NCBI GenBank assembly: GCA_015492915.1 | Contig: WGED01000494.1 | Span: 1-6,801, forward strand | Length of the DNA stretch: 6,801 nt | Source: Cyclobacteriaceae bacterium | Lineage (GTDB): Bacteria > Bacteroidota > Bacteroidia > Cytophagales > Cyclobacteriaceae | Reading direction: 5' to 3' | Shown: positions 6,673 to 6,801 of the stretch, in pieces | How positions within the stretch are numbered: the stretch's first letter is position 1 | Layout of the letters: each line of letters begins with the position of its first letter | The notes under the pieces: generated by a model | Databases searched by the model: none | What the model was told of the DNA's origin: nothing | The model's input: only the letters and a program-made list of their open reading frames with translations | Program-made: the position numbers and the translations under genes

Positions 6673-6801
6673 TATGCCTCCTCGTCAACCGTGCTGATTT
6701 TCTTCCCGCCCTGGTGGGACAAGTTGTGTTTTAACCTCTCATAACGAAATCCTGGTGAGAATTTTGGGTTGAATTTTGGTCACGGAGGATCTCCTTCAGA
6801 A
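6579..6801. other. Right-end region without a recognised gene
   Basis: These 223 bases hold both inner parts of the inverted repeat, the micro-ORF above and a small hairpin (CCCGCC at 6705-6710 with GGTGGG at 6713-6718, one G-T pair, minimal loop). On the minus strand a frame enters from the window edge and runs 22 codons (LKEILRDQNS at its start) to a TAA at 6733-6731. It could be the tail of a gene lying to the right, but it is too short to judge. No tRNA, riboswitch or promoter consensus was seen. Confidence 0.4.
6757..6777 (-). repeat. Right arm of the inverted repeat, with an adjoining direct repeat
   Basis: Contains GAATTTTGGGTT (6759-6770), the exact reverse complement of the left-arm core. 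GAATTTTGG also occurs twice in tandem, at 6759-6767 and 6771-6779, with a 12-base period. Tandem boxes of this kind could be recognition sites for a transposase or a DNA-binding protein. That reading is inference. Confidence 0.5.

Noticed and set aside
6731..6799. 22-codon frame entering from the right edge on the minus strand
   Set aside because: It might be the end of a neighbouring gene, but 22 residues show no family signature. A stretch this long is often open by chance, so it is noted only within the right-end region.

Overview
The window looks like a chromosomal segment of a member of the Bacteroidota. The support is a GWxTD-motif exported protein, a Bacteroidota-style secreted M1 metallopeptidase, AT-rich intergenic gaps of about 100-220 bases, and the near absence of Shine-Dalgarno sequences before the main genes, as is usual in that phylum. 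Base composition is moderate by eye. The class (Chitinophagia, Saprospiria, Cytophagia and so on) cannot be fixed from the sequence alone.

Layout. From the left edge to 1056 (+) runs a mannose-1-phosphate guanylyltransferase whose first codons lie outside the window. It faces a minus-strand pair, a GWxTD-domain exported protein (1837-3096) followed three bases later by the 23S rRNA 2'-O-methyltransferase RlmB (1069-1833). This pair is almost certainly co-transcribed. A 173-base divergent gap (3097-3269) holds an operator-like palindrome and leads into a plus-strand class I SAM-dependent methyltransferase (3270-4043). After a short convergent gap comes a minus-strand secreted zinc aminopeptidase of the M1 family (4179-6053). 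A 96-base divergent gap then leads into a small Mth938-like protein (6150-6578, +). The last 223 bases hold no recognised gene. They contain an inverted repeat whose left arm overlaps the end of the Mth938-like gene, and a minus-strand micro-ORF of 34 codons.

How the genes relate. This is mostly a patchwork of housekeeping and envelope functions rather than one pathway: GDP-mannose supply for surface glycans, ribosome modification, export-targeted proteins and periplasmic peptide processing. The only clear operon is GWxTD-rlmB. No phage, CRISPR, toxin-antitoxin, secretion or defence system could be supported. The least explained sequence is the right-hand end (6571-6801) and the divergent control region at 3097-3269.
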